64,000 nucleotides of DNA from Mesorhizobium sp. YC-39. GTDB lineage: Bacteria; Pseudomonadota; Alphaproteobacteria; Rhizobiales; Rhizobiaceae. Positions 56,413 through 64,000 of the stretch are shown one piece after another. Position 1 is the stretch's first letter; every line of letters begins with the position of its first letter. The notes beneath the pieces are model-generated. The model saw nothing but the letters and a program-made list of their open reading frames with translations. It made no database searches and was not told the DNA's origin. The stretch covers positions 1-64,000 of the forward strand of contig NZ_JAOWPS010000010.1 of the NCBI RefSeq assembly GCF_025753795.1, written 5' to 3'. A program made the translations under genes and the position numbers.

Positions 56413-56772
56413 TCGCTGTCGCAGGGGAAATGGGCAGCGCGGCACAAGACGGTCGTTCGCGTCGCTCAAATACATAAATATTCCCATGTTTCAGGCGCCG
56501 AGTTGCAGGCGGGCGACATGGTGGGGCGGCGAGGGACCTGTACCGCAGCAGCGTGGCCATGAGCAGCGACCCGAGCCATGCGCCACGCTACAGGAACTCG
56601 ATTTCGGACCAAGCCTCAAGTCAGCAACTCGCCTTGCTTCTCGGAAAGCATAAGGCGTTGTGGGCGGATAAGCAGCGCGATATGGCCGCAGCGATCACGA
56701 AGCTTCATGATCTTTTCCCCTGTTCAGACGGTCAGGCTGCCTTCGCCGCCGGCTTGGCTGCCTTGACATGGG
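56413..56772. other. Stretch without recognisable gene
   Basis: 360 bases following the NifA-controlled small ORFs. A 102-codon plus-strand frame (56553-56861) partly overlaps the TauD relic and shows no motif. Nothing else is supportable. Confidence 0.4.
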
Positions 56773-57003
56773 TTATACTGCGGCGACCTCGACGCCGACC
56801 GGAACGTCACCGTCAACCGTGGCGCGACGCACGACCCGGTGCTGGTCGCCATAGTCGTTAACCGCATGATGCTGGGTAGCACGGTTGTCCCAGATAGCGA
56901 CGTCGCCTACTTGCCAGCGCCACCGCACGGTATTTTCCGGGGCAGTGACGTAGGACTGGAACACCTCGTAGAGTTTGGCGGAATCGCTCTTGGAAAAGCC
57001 TAC
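56773..57003 (-). pseudogene. TauD (taurine dioxygenase) C-terminal fragment
   Basis: The minus strand reads VGFSKSDSAKLYEVFQSY, APENTVRWRWQVGDVAIWDN and RATQHHAVNDYGDQHRVVRR, matching the C-terminal third of TauD/TfdA dioxygenases including the late iron-ligand His and the 2-oxoglutarate Arg. Homology stops at 57003, four bases from the palindromic element, and no N-terminal half is seen beyond it. Confidence 0.75.
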
Positions 57004-57006
57004 TAG

Positions 57007-57133
57007 CCCGAAAAATTCAGGGTGGTTGGCGGATGTGGCGCAAGCCGTTGAAATGACGTAAGATTTGGTTGCTAAAGCCGATCCGAACCATTTCTCGGAG
57101 GCCACACCCGCCAACCACCTTGAATTTTTCGGG
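57007..57133. repeat. 127-bp palindromic (MITE-like) element
   Basis: Arms of 33 bases (57007-57039 and 57101-57133) are inverted copies with two mismatches: the left arm starts CCCGAAAAATTCA, the right arm ends TGAATTTTTCGGG. They flank a 61-base centre. It sits exactly where the tauD homology ends. Length and structure suggest a MITE or the fused ends of a deleted IS; I recognise no named family. Confidence 0.75.
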
Positions 57134-57279
57134 TTAGGTAGCAAACGCCACTAGATCCCTGGAACGCCGTTCGAAAGGTAAACCTGAAGAAGGACCAATT
57201 TAGTTGCTGCCTTAGGGGCCGTTCGAAGTACCGGATTCTGCTCTACCCGGGAATGACCACAGCATTGAGGTCGGCAGCG

Positions 57280-57704
57280 CTATCTTTCGGGATCCGAAAG
57301 ATAACACGTGCTCTCCGAGATAAACGACGAAGCCGACCCCGCGGTAACCCTTGCCTGGTCCATCCGACAGAAACCAATCAATGTGCCGAAGTCATCGCGG
57401 CCGATTTTCGACGATGCCTTCATCTCGAAGAGGGCGATTAGCCGTCCAGGGGCTTCAGCGAGTATGTCAATCTCGCGGATGCCGGAGCGCCAATGCCATA
57501 GCGACAACGATTGGACTGGAACGGCAATGACTTTTCTAGTTCGATGCCGAAACTGTCAGACCCTCCTCGAAGCGCGGTGGCCAGTCCAGTGTCCATGAAG
57601 TGAAGCTTCGGCGCCTTGATCTCGCGTTTCGCCCTCGCCGAGGACCATGCGCCGAGACGCAAAACGATGCCAAGACGCGTGAGCGCGTCGAGGTAATCGC
57701 TCAC
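57280..57704 (-). pseudogene. DUF4143-type AAA+ ATPase fragment
   Basis: The minus strand shows YLDALTRLGIVLRLGAW and KAPKLHFMDTGLATALRG in one frame, then HWRSGIREIDILAEAPG and LIALFEMKASSKIGRDDF in another. These belong to the C-terminal DUF4143 half of the predicted AAA+ ATPases. A frameshift and loss of the ATPase half make it a relic. Confidence 0.7.
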
Positions 57705-57960
57705 AGCCTATGCCTGGTCGAGGAGATGCTGTTGGCCGCGGCAAACCGCCGGGTAGTCGCAAGTCGAGCATCGCTCGGACAGGGGACTTAACGATCGACC
57801 GAATTGGCATGTGCTGCAGCAAAAGGGAATGGGCCATGCACGAGCTTCCGATCCATTGACGGCTTACAACGGTTCGTGTCGATCTTTTCAGCCTTGCGAG
57901 TTCATTTGTCTGGACTGATTGGCAAGCTGATGCACCTCGCCCCGACCGAGGTGTGGCCCT

Positions 57961-58183
57961 GCGCCCTTAGGATTGTTTGAGAAGGATCGGGTAGTCTGGC
58001 GGCCGGGACTGCGGCCCATCACAGCCAGCAGTCCCGGCGGCAGGCGACCGCCCTTAGGACCGGGTAACACCCGACGTCATCATGGTCCCTGCCGTCTTTG
58101 TCCGCCATCGCTTGGAGAGTTGATGGCCGCTGGCTCGCGCCACGCCCGCAAACAATCCGAAGCCCGACAAGGATACCACCAGC
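57961..58183 (+). ncRNA. Candidate IS110 bridge RNA region
   Basis: The non-coding stretch directly before the IS110 transposase holds a perfect 11-bp stem, GCCGGGACTGC (58002-58012) with GCAGTCCCGGC (58028-58038). A repeated CGCCCTTAGGA occurs on both sides (about 57962 and 58048). IS110-group elements encode a structured bridge RNA in this position (known for IS621). Ends and guide loops cannot be assigned from one copy. Confidence 0.45.
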
Positions 58184-59125
58184 ATGGCCTTCTTGCACCA
58201 ACAACCGCAAATGTGCCTCGGCTTCGACATCGCCAAGGACACCGTCACCGTCGCCGACGGGACTACCACCGGCACCATCCTCAATCAGCGCAGAGCTGTC
58301 CGTGCTTTCCTGAAGAGCTACAAACACATCGACCTTGTCGTGTGCGAGCCGACAGGCGGCCATGAAAGCCTGCTGCTCGAAGAGTGCCTGCGCGCCGGCA
58401 TTGCCTGCCATCGCGCCGACACGCTCAAGGTCAAGAGCTACATCCGCTCCTTCGGCACGCACGGCAAGAGCGATGCCATCGATGCCGCGATGTTGAGAGC
58501 CTACGGCCGTGAACGCTGGGCAAAACTGTCCCTTTGGCAAGCTCCGGACCCCGACGAGACCCGCTTGCGCGCCCTGGTTCGCCGCCGCCAGGAACTCATT
58601 GCCATCAAAATCGCAGAGAAGAATCGTGCCAAGGCACCTGGCGGCCGCAAGCTCGCGACCTCTTTCGAGGCCGTGGTCAAAGTCGTCGAGCGCCAGCTCC
58701 AAATCATCGATGTCGAGATCCGCGAACTGATCGCCAACAGCAGCGCCCTTAAGCATCGAGCCGCCATCTGCACAGCCATGGACAGTCTCGGCCCGATCGT
58801 GGCGGCCAAGCTCTTGGCTATCCTGCCCGAACTCGGCTCCATGACACGCCGTAAAGCTGCAGCCCTTGCTGGCCTTGCACCACACCCAAACGACAGCGGA
58901 CAAAAGCAAGGCTACCGAAAAATCCGCGGCGGACGCCCTGATGTCAGAACCGCGCTGTTTATGCCGGCCCTGCGCGCCGCAGCTGGAAAGGGCGAATTCG
59001 CCCCCTTCTACAAACGCCTCGTCACCAACGGCAAAAAGCCAATGCTGGCAATCGATGCCGTCATGCGAAAGATCATCGTTACCCTAAATGCAAGACTAAG
59101 GGACGCCGCCATTTCTCAGAGTTGA
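58184..59125 (+). mobile_element. IS110-family transposase gene, intact
   Basis: 313-residue DEDD transposase. The N-terminal domain has GFDIAKDTVTVAD, VVCEPTGGHE and GKSDAIDAAMLRAYG, supplying the acidic residues. The C-terminal Transposase_20 domain has LGPIVAAKLLAILPELG and LAGLAPHPNDSGQKQG with the region for the catalytic serine. The frame is complete, and the element probably includes the upstream RNA region. Such elements lack terminal inverted repeats, so borders are not visible. Confidence 0.88.
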
Positions 59126-59279
59126 TGACGCTTACTGAATGGGCCAATGCGTGCCGGCCTCGCTCGTGACCATCATGTCGCATCAGTGGGGCATCTCGCC
59201 TGACGCACCAGAGGTGCCACTGAATGATGTCTCAATGTCGAGGCTCTAACAAACAGAAGCTGTCGTCATTGAACGAAAC

Positions 59280-59295
59280 TGTCGCTTATCGAACA
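59280..59295 (+). promoter_or_regulatory. NifA upstream activator site
   Basis: Exact TGT-N10-ACA (TGTCGCTTATCGAACA), about 125 bases upstream of the sigma-54 -24 box at 59420. Confidence 0.7.
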
Positions 59296-59419
59296 GACGA
59301 ACCATATTCGAGACGTTTGCTTTCGTTCTCAGCCCTGACCCTCAAGGCAAAAAAGAAGCAAGCGCGATCCAAGGTCCGCCGGCAAACTTGAGTGTCAGCG
59401 CGCAGCTACGTTGTCAGGA

Positions 59420-59435
59420 TGGCACGTCACTTGCA
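59420..59435 (+). promoter_or_regulatory. Sigma-54 (RpoN) promoter of the porin gene
   Basis: TGGCACGTCACTTGCA matches the RpoN consensus at all key positions, with the NifA site upstream. It lies about 243 bases before the porin ATG, which leaves a long untranslated leader. Confidence 0.82.
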
Positions 59436-59620
59436 CGGTCAAATCTAGAAACCGTGACGGTCTGCTCACAACCAGCGGAGAAAACAACATGAAATAACAG
59501 CCTATTGCGCAAGGATATGGCTTCGATTCATCACATTTTTTCTTGAACCACCATCATGACAGGTGGGGGACACGGCGAAAAGCGCAGCTCGCACCGTTAT
59601 CGATCCTGGGATCGTGGGAC

Positions 59621-59655
59621 AGGGAAGGATTCGTGTTCGACGTCCTTCCCTTTTT
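59621..59655 (+). terminator. Terminator-like hairpin in the porin leader
   Basis: AGGGAAGGA (59621-59629) pairs perfectly with TCCTTCCCT (59643-59651) and is followed by TTTT. It ends 22 bases before the porin start codon, inside the transcript predicted from the sigma-54 promoter. It could be an attenuator, an mRNA-stabilising element, or a terminator left from an older arrangement. Confidence 0.55.
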
Positions 59656-59677
59656 AATCGTTGAACGGAGATCAAGA

Positions 59678-60838
59678 ATGAACATTAGGAGCCTTCTCCT
59701 CGGCTCGGTTGGGGCCATGATCGCCGTTTCCGACGCTCGCGCCGACGCCATCGTCGTCGCCGAGCCAGAGCCCGCTGAATACATCAAGATCTGCGACGTC
59801 TACGGCTCGGGCTACTTCTACATCCCCGGCACCGAGACCTGCCTGCGCACCGGCGGCTATGTCCGTTACGACATCGGCCTCGGCGATGTCGGATCCTATG
59901 ACCACGCAAGAACCTCGGCCGTCGGGGCCGGCGAGGATCAGGGCACATGGCAAAACAACACGCGCTTCACATTCCAAACTTGGACCGGCCAGGAGACCGA
60001 ACTCGGCACGTTGAAGACCTATACCGAAACCCGCATGAACTTCGGTAACCACAACCCTTCGGGTCCGGACAATCCTCATGATCATGCCTTCAACGGAGGC
60101 ATCACCTTGACTTACGCCTGGATTCAGCTCGGTGGCCTCCGAGTTGGCAAGGACTGGTCGGCCTTCGACATGTTTATTGGCTGCGCGGGCGACGTGTTCG
60201 ATCAGATGCTTGTTCCGTACGGCGCCTTCGATACCAATGTGGTTCAGTACTATTTTGACGCGGGCAATGGCTTTTCGGCCGTGATTTCCCTCGAAGAAGG
60301 CTCGGGCGCGGTCGGCACCATCGACGGCTACGTTCCGCACGTAGTCGGCGGCGTGAAAAACACACAACACTGGGGCGCGATCACCGGCGTTGTCGCTTAC
60401 GATAGCAACTACGACTCTGTGGCCAGCAAGGTCCGTGTCGACGTCAATGTCACCCACGAACTGTCGCTGTTCGGAATGTTCGGCTACGGCTCCAATGGCA
60501 AGCTCAACGATGACTCCACTAACGCAAGCGACGCTCATGGTCGCGGCTTCTACAAACATTGGGGCGGCAACTGGGCATTCTGGGCTGGCGCCAAATACAA
60601 ATACAACGAGACAACTTCGTTCAACGTTCAGCTCTCGGGCGACCAACTCAAGAACTATGGTTTCGCTACGAACGTCGCCTATACGGTCGTTCCAGGTTTC
60701 ACGATCACAGCCGAAGTCGACTTTGACCACTACGGCGACTTCCCCCTCGCGATGGTCGACCCTTCCAACGTGAACTGGACTAACGCCGACAAAAAGAACA
60801 GCGTCGGCGGCATCCTCCGTTTCGAACGCTCATTCTGA
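59678..60838 (+). CDS. Outer-membrane porin (rhizobial porin_2/RopA type)
   Basis: 386-residue precursor with a signal peptide (LLLGSVGAMIAVSDARADA), followed by the porin_2 landmarks EYIKICDVYGSGYFYIPGTE and CLRTGGYVRYDIG. Repeated amphipathic strands follow, ending in the aromatic C terminus RFERSF. The ATG at 59678 has CGGAG seven bases upstream; an open frame from 59543 is not coding. Located behind a NifA/sigma-54 promoter, it is predicted to be a nodule-specific porin. Confidence 0.9.
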   Translation: MNIRSLLLGSVGAMIAVSDARADAIVVAEPEPAEYIKICDVYGSGYFYIPGTETCLRTGGYVRYDIGLGDVGSYDHARTSAVGAGEDQGTWQNNTRFTFQTWTGQETELGTLKTYTETRMNFGNHNPSGPDNPHDHAFNGGITLTYAWIQLGGLRVGKDWSAFDMFIGCAGDVFDQMLVPYGAFDTNVVQYYFDAGNGFSAVISLEEGSGAVGTIDGYVPHVVGGVKNTQHWGAITGVVAYDSNYDSVASKVRVDVNVTHELSLFGMFGYGSNGKLNDDSTNASDAHGRGFYKHWGGNWAFWAGAKYKYNETTSFNVQLSGDQLKNYGFATNVAYTVVPGFTITAEVDFDHYGDFPLAMVDPSNVNWTNADKKNSVGGILRFERSF

Positions 60839-60942
60839 CGGGATTGACCTTGCATCGCGGTGGCAATTGAGCGGACCAATCCCGCAACACTCTAAGAGAA
60901 CAACGCATGGAAGCGCGGCGAGACTGGAAGCCTCGACCTCAG

Positions 60943-61155
60943 GCCGCTCCATGTTCGAGATCTGGTCCTCGACGATTGTGCAGGCCACATTTCATCGCTC
61001 GGACGTTCACAGCCAGGGCACGCGTGAGCTTGTTTCGGTCGTGCAAGGAAGCATCAAGGTCCCCGTCGGCTCAGAGACAATGACATTGCACGCAGGCAAA
61101 GCTGCGGCATCGTTGCCAATTTAGCCGCACTCCTATGCCGCGGACGATTAGCCTA
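60943..61155 (+). pseudogene. Cupin domain remnant (XRE-cupin regulator type)
   Basis: WSSTIVQATFHRSDVHSQGT, RELVSVVQGSIKVPVGSETM and LHAGKAAASLP form a beta-barrel cupin resembling the C terminus of XRE-cupin regulators. A stop interrupts it before the expected P-H-x-Y (PHSYAADD). No helix-turn-helix part is visible. Confidence 0.5.
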
Positions 61156-61159
61156 TTTC

Positions 61160-61385
61160 GTTTCGCTGGCAGTGCTCAAACTCGGAGACTCGTCCAGGAT
61201 GATCGGCACCGGGTTGCCATGAGCGACTGCCCAGACAAAGTGGCGCCGAGCGCCTTGACGGGATGGGCGTTCAAACCGCCGATCCGGGCTTTGGTCGCGC
61301 GGTGACCGTCGATCACGGTGACCATTTCCGCAATCGCGCGACAGCGGTGTCAGAAGGCACTCGACGTGACCCATCGTGCCCATCG
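61160..61385 (-). pseudogene. Pyruvate dehydrogenase E1-type C-terminal remnant
   Basis: On the minus strand VTVIDGHRATKARIGGLNAH followed by PVKALGATLSGQS resembles the end of AceE-type E1 subunits (a VTV-DGHP-TL-WLG pattern). Only about 45 codons match and frames shift, so this is a relic. Confidence 0.4.
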
Positions 61386-61413
61386 TTCCACACTGACAGG
61401 CGCGTTCGGCAGC

Positions 61414-61560
61414 CTACGTTGAGATGGTCAGGCGCTTCCATTCCCAGGGCAGTAGTTCGTGCAGACGCGAGGCGGGAAGATCGGCTATGCGGGCCAGGAC
61501 GTCGGCAAGCCAGGCTTTCGGGTCGACGTCGTTGAGGCCTGCCGTGGTGATGAGGGTATT
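61414..61560 (-). pseudogene. IS66 TnpC C-terminal remnant
   Basis: NTLITTAGLNDVDPKAWLAD followed by VLARIADLPASRLHELLPW is the extreme C terminus of IS66-type transposases. The rest of the gene is absent or out of frame. Confidence 0.65.
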
Positions 61561-61717
61561 CGAGCGCATCAAGCAGCATGGACAGCGCCTGCATCTGCAA
61601 CGCGATGCCGAACGGCAACCTGGTTGTAGAATCCCCATGGCCTCGGGTGAGCAGCCCACACCGGATCGCAGACTGTTCTCTTCGAGCGTTCGTGAGACGC
61701 TTTGCAGACGGCGAGGA

Positions 61718-61747
61718 TTGTCAGCTTCTCGACAGCTTGCCCGAGTA
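61718..61747 (+). promoter_or_regulatory. tts box (TtsI-binding site)
   Basis: TTGTCAGCTTCTCGACAGCT fits the core tts-box consensus GTCAG-N-TT-N-TCGA-N-AGCT exactly. TtsI activates type III secretion genes in flavonoid-induced rhizobia. It lies immediately upstream of the repeat-protein frame. Confidence 0.8.
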
Positions 61748-61842
61748 GTTTTGAGCCTCCGGTGACCTATAAACGTGAGACCAGCTTGGACCTACCTAAC
61801 TTCAATCCAACGGATCCGGCTTGGCGGGAGACGTTCGACGCC

Positions 61843-64000
61843 ATGCAACGGCAGCAGGCGGCACACGCCGGGCACAATGGCTTTGAGCAGCACTTGCTGC
61901 GCGAGGCGCGCCGAGCCGATGCCGCGCCCGTCGCAGGGGTCCATGCGCCTCGGGACCGCTGTTATCCTCGTCTGTCTGATGAAGACCGGAGCCTCATCGA
62001 CGCGGCGGTCAAAGCCGGGGTTGCGCGCCGGGATCTGAAAGGGCAAACGGCCAAGAGTTATGCAGCGACCCTTCGCAGATTAGCGGATGATCTCGGGTCG
62101 CAAGGCAAGACGCTTTCTGCGCTCGATCACCAATCCTTGATTGCTTACGCTAAAAGTTTCTTTGCCCATGACGGGACAATGGTGGCCGCGTTGACGGTGC
62201 TTCGTAAGCACCGCGATCCCAGCGCTCCTGCTGACGGACGTCTGCGTAATGACCCCCCTGTGGAAGACAAGAACCTCATCGAGGGGGCTGTAAAGGCGGC
62301 GGCGGCGCGCCGGGGATGGCTACCGAGCACGGCCCGGCAGTGTGATAGGACTCTTCGCAGATTGGCGAAATCCCTCGGCCCTGGCCAAACGATTACTGCA
62401 CTCGGTCACAATTCCTTGGTCGCACATATCAAGTCATTCGGGGACCGGGATAAGGAGGCAATGAGAGCCGCGCTGACGGTGCTTCGTGAATATCGTGAGC
62501 CAGGTACTTTAGCTGATCGCAGGCCTCCCCATAATGGTCCCTCCATGGAAGGCGGGCGCCTCATCGATGATGTGGCTCGTGTCGGCGGACGCCCAGAGAC
62601 GACACCCGCCACCGGGTTGAATATCATTCGTGATTGCCGCAGCAGCATCTGGGAGGGTCCTTTCGGGGCGGACGGCTCTCGGCAGGCGGAGGAACAGGCC
62701 GTCCAGTCGCCAGTGCTGTCTGTCAATCCAGAGGAGCTTCGGCGACTGTTGGACGATCAACCCGACCGCTCGCGGTCAAGTTTCAATTCAGCGGAGCTTT
62801 GGGAGGGGGTGGATCAAGCTGGTCAGCTGCCAGCCGACAGTTGGGGCACGGTGAACTTTTGGCAAGGTGTGCCCTCACCTCCCTATTCGCCGGCAGGCGC
62901 TGTTGATCAGCCAAGCCCAGCCCTCCCCTCGCCGGGGCTGGCTGTCAATCCAGAGGAGGTTCTGCGAGGGGCGGATCAGCCGGAGCAGTTGAGACCAGCG
63001 AAGAGGCAGAGGACGCTGAGCAATCCCCAAGGGGATGCCATTGAGCGGCAACTGAGCGCGATCGGCAATTCAGGCGGTCGCGTGCTGCAGGCCCCCATCC
63101 ATCAACTGGCTTCGTCGTCAAGGGAAGCGCAGCCCATAATGCAGGGGAGCGGGCAAGATTACATACCAGCGCCGCACACCGGAGGTGGTGGGGCGATCTT
63201 AGGCGCCTCGGCGCTGCAGCCGGATCGTTCAACAACGGTTTGCGTAGGTGGCGACAAGCGTCCTCTTTATTCCGAAGATGCGTCCCTCATGGAGGGTCTC
63301 AGGGCGGCACTCATCGCCCGTGGGGCCAAGGACGGCACCGTCACGCTCCATGTGAATTGTCTTCTCAACTTCAGCCGTTGGCTCGTTGAAAACGACAAGC
63401 AGGGCATTGCTCCTCGGCTTCACGACAAGTCGCTGGACGACGACGTCAAGGAGCTCGAAAGAAACGGGGGGTCGTCGTCCATCGTTCCGGCTCTCAAGTA
63501 TCTGAAGACATACCAGGCGGGCGCACTCGCGCCAACGATAGGACGTACTGTCCCGACTCCTTATCCCGACGACGCGGCCCTCATCAAAGAGTACAAATCA
63601 GCAGCGCCTTCGAGCGGGCTCAGTCCATATACCGCCATGAACTACGCAAGTGCCCTTAGCAGTTTCGGTCACTACCTGCGTCAAAACAACATGCCGGGCA
63701 TTGCTGCTCGGCTTCATGACAAGTCGCTGGATGAAGATGTCATTCGCTATCCCAGTACCGACAAACGGGCCGGAATCGCACTGGCTCACCTTCGCAAGTC
63801 ACTGCCGCGCAGCGAAGCGTTGGAACCTGAGCGCCAGATTGCCACCGTGCCGCGCGCTGCCGGATCTCCAGTGGCCCTCCCCGGGGAAGGTTACGATCAG
63901 GATCAACTTTGGGAGATGCTGGAAGAAGCTGGCCCACCGTCTTCCCTCGCGCCAACCGCGCGCCATTCCCAGGCCCCGGATTTCGGAGAGGCCGTTCGTC
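61843..64000 (+). CDS. Repeat-rich candidate type III effector (N-terminal part, cut by window end)
   Basis: A frame open through the window end, at least 719 codons from the ATG at 61843; GGGAG lies 12 bases before it. A GTG at 61762 is in frame but only 15 bases after the tts box, so probably upstream of the transcript. Four repeats of about 95 residues are seen (about 61965-62250, 62251-62545, 63255-63530, 63560-63830), with landmarks such as LIDAAVKAG, RRLADDLG, GIAPRLHDKSLDDDV and GIAARLHDKSLDEDV. A Pro-rich linker with VNPEEL/VNPEEV motifs and a basic PAKRQRTLSN (possible nuclear signal) lies between. This layout recalls NopD/Bel2-5-type effectors whose C-terminal SUMO-protease domain would lie beyond the window. 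Confidence 0.7.
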   Translation, partial: MQRQQAAHAGHNGFEQHLLREARRADAAPVAGVHAPRDRCYPRLSDEDRSLIDAAVKAGVARRDLKGQTAKSYAATLRRLADDLGSQGKTLSALDHQSLIAYAKSFFAHDGTMVAALTVLRKHRDPSAPADGRLRNDPPVEDKNLIEGAVKAAAARRGWLPSTARQCDRTLRRLAKSLGPGQTITALGHNSLVAHIKSFGDRDKEAMRAALTVLREYREPGTLADRRPPHNGPSMEGGRLIDDVARVGGRPETTPATGLNIIRDCRSSIWEGPFGADGSRQAEEQAVQSPVLSVNPEELRRLLDDQPDRSRSSFNSAELWEGVDQAGQLPADSWGTVNFWQGVPSPPYSPAGAVDQPSPALPSPGLAVNPEEVLRGADQPEQLRPAKRQRTLSNPQGDAIERQLSAIGNSGGRVLQAPIHQLASSSREAQPIMQGSGQDYIPAPHTGGGGAILGASALQPDRSTTVCVGGDKRPLYSEDASLMEGLRAALIARGAKDGTVTLHVNCLLNFSRWLVENDKQGIAPRLHDKSLDDDVKELERNGGSSSIVPALKYLKTYQAGALAPTIGRTVPTPYPDDAALIKEYKSAAPSSGLSPYTAMNYASALSSFGHYLRQNNMPGIAARLHDKSLDEDVIRYPSTDKRAGIALAHLRKSLPRSEALEPERQIATVPRAAGSPVALPGEGYDQDQLWEMLEEAGPPSSLAPTARHSQAPDFGEAVR

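Noticed and set aside
59556..59657. 33-codon upstream frame in the porin leader
   Set aside because: It ends inside the hairpin T-tract and has no convincing ribosome site; noted only in connection with the hairpin.
1..64000. CRISPR arrays, rRNA and tRNA genes
   Set aside because: I saw no regularly spaced repeats and no tRNA or rRNA signature in reading the window.

Overview
The window looks like part of a chromosomal symbiosis island of a Mesorhizobium-type rhizobium. The grounds are high GC, alphaproteobacterial gene content, a bioBFDAZ-panD vitamin operon, two sigma-54 promoters each preceded by a NifA-type upstream site, a tts box (TtsI site of type III secretion regulons), and many decayed insertion sequences and gene fragments between intact operons. 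Names are assigned from motifs and remembered family features; no database search was possible.

Left part (1-18.2 kb): a tightly overlapping biotin operon with the alphaproteobacterial BioZ and a downstream panD, then a decayed TPP riboswitch with a broken PotC-like permease gene, and an isolated MFS exporter. Next comes a GntR regulator facing a seven-gene catabolic operon. That operon encodes an amino-acid-synthesis family protein, an alpha/beta hydrolase fused to a flavin reductase, a luciferase-type oxygenase, an aldehyde dehydrogenase and a PotABCD-like importer. The enzyme set resembles pyridine-ring opening as in trigonelline degradation. A 14-bp palindrome over the -10 box of the operon promoter is a likely GntR operator.

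Middle (18.3-32.1 kb): a DNA-processing or defence-like block. A YhaO/YhaN (SbcD/SbcC-like) pair faces left. A 1993-residue DUF4011-helicase-nuclease-DUF3320 protein and an AAA_13 zinc-hook ATPase of the RloC/PrrC type face right.

Centre (32.9-45.4 kb): a probable natural-product locus. MocR and MFS genes are divergent. They are followed by a Lys/Orn N-hydroxylase, a PhyH dioxygenase, a small cupin, a methionyl-tRNA-synthetase-like protein and a fold-type I PLP enzyme. N-hydroxylase plus cupin plus MetRS-like is the signature of hydrazine (N-N bond) synthetases; here cupin and MetRS-like are separate, almost overlapping genes. Directly downstream, two tiny genes encode peptides with identical double-glycine leaders, followed by HlyD and a C39-peptidase ABC exporter.

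Right part (45.9-64 kb): a tauABC-ssuD sulfonate operon, a gluzincin metalloprotease, a HemN-like enzyme, and a zone of debris (ABC ATPase, outer-membrane barrel, IS66, IS110, TauD, DUF4143 ATPase, cupin, PDH-E1). Inside the debris are an intact IS110 element, a NifA/sigma-54 unit driving two small ORFs, a NifA/sigma-54 unit driving a porin, and finally a tts-box-preceded repeat protein, probably a NopD-type type III effector, that runs off the window end.
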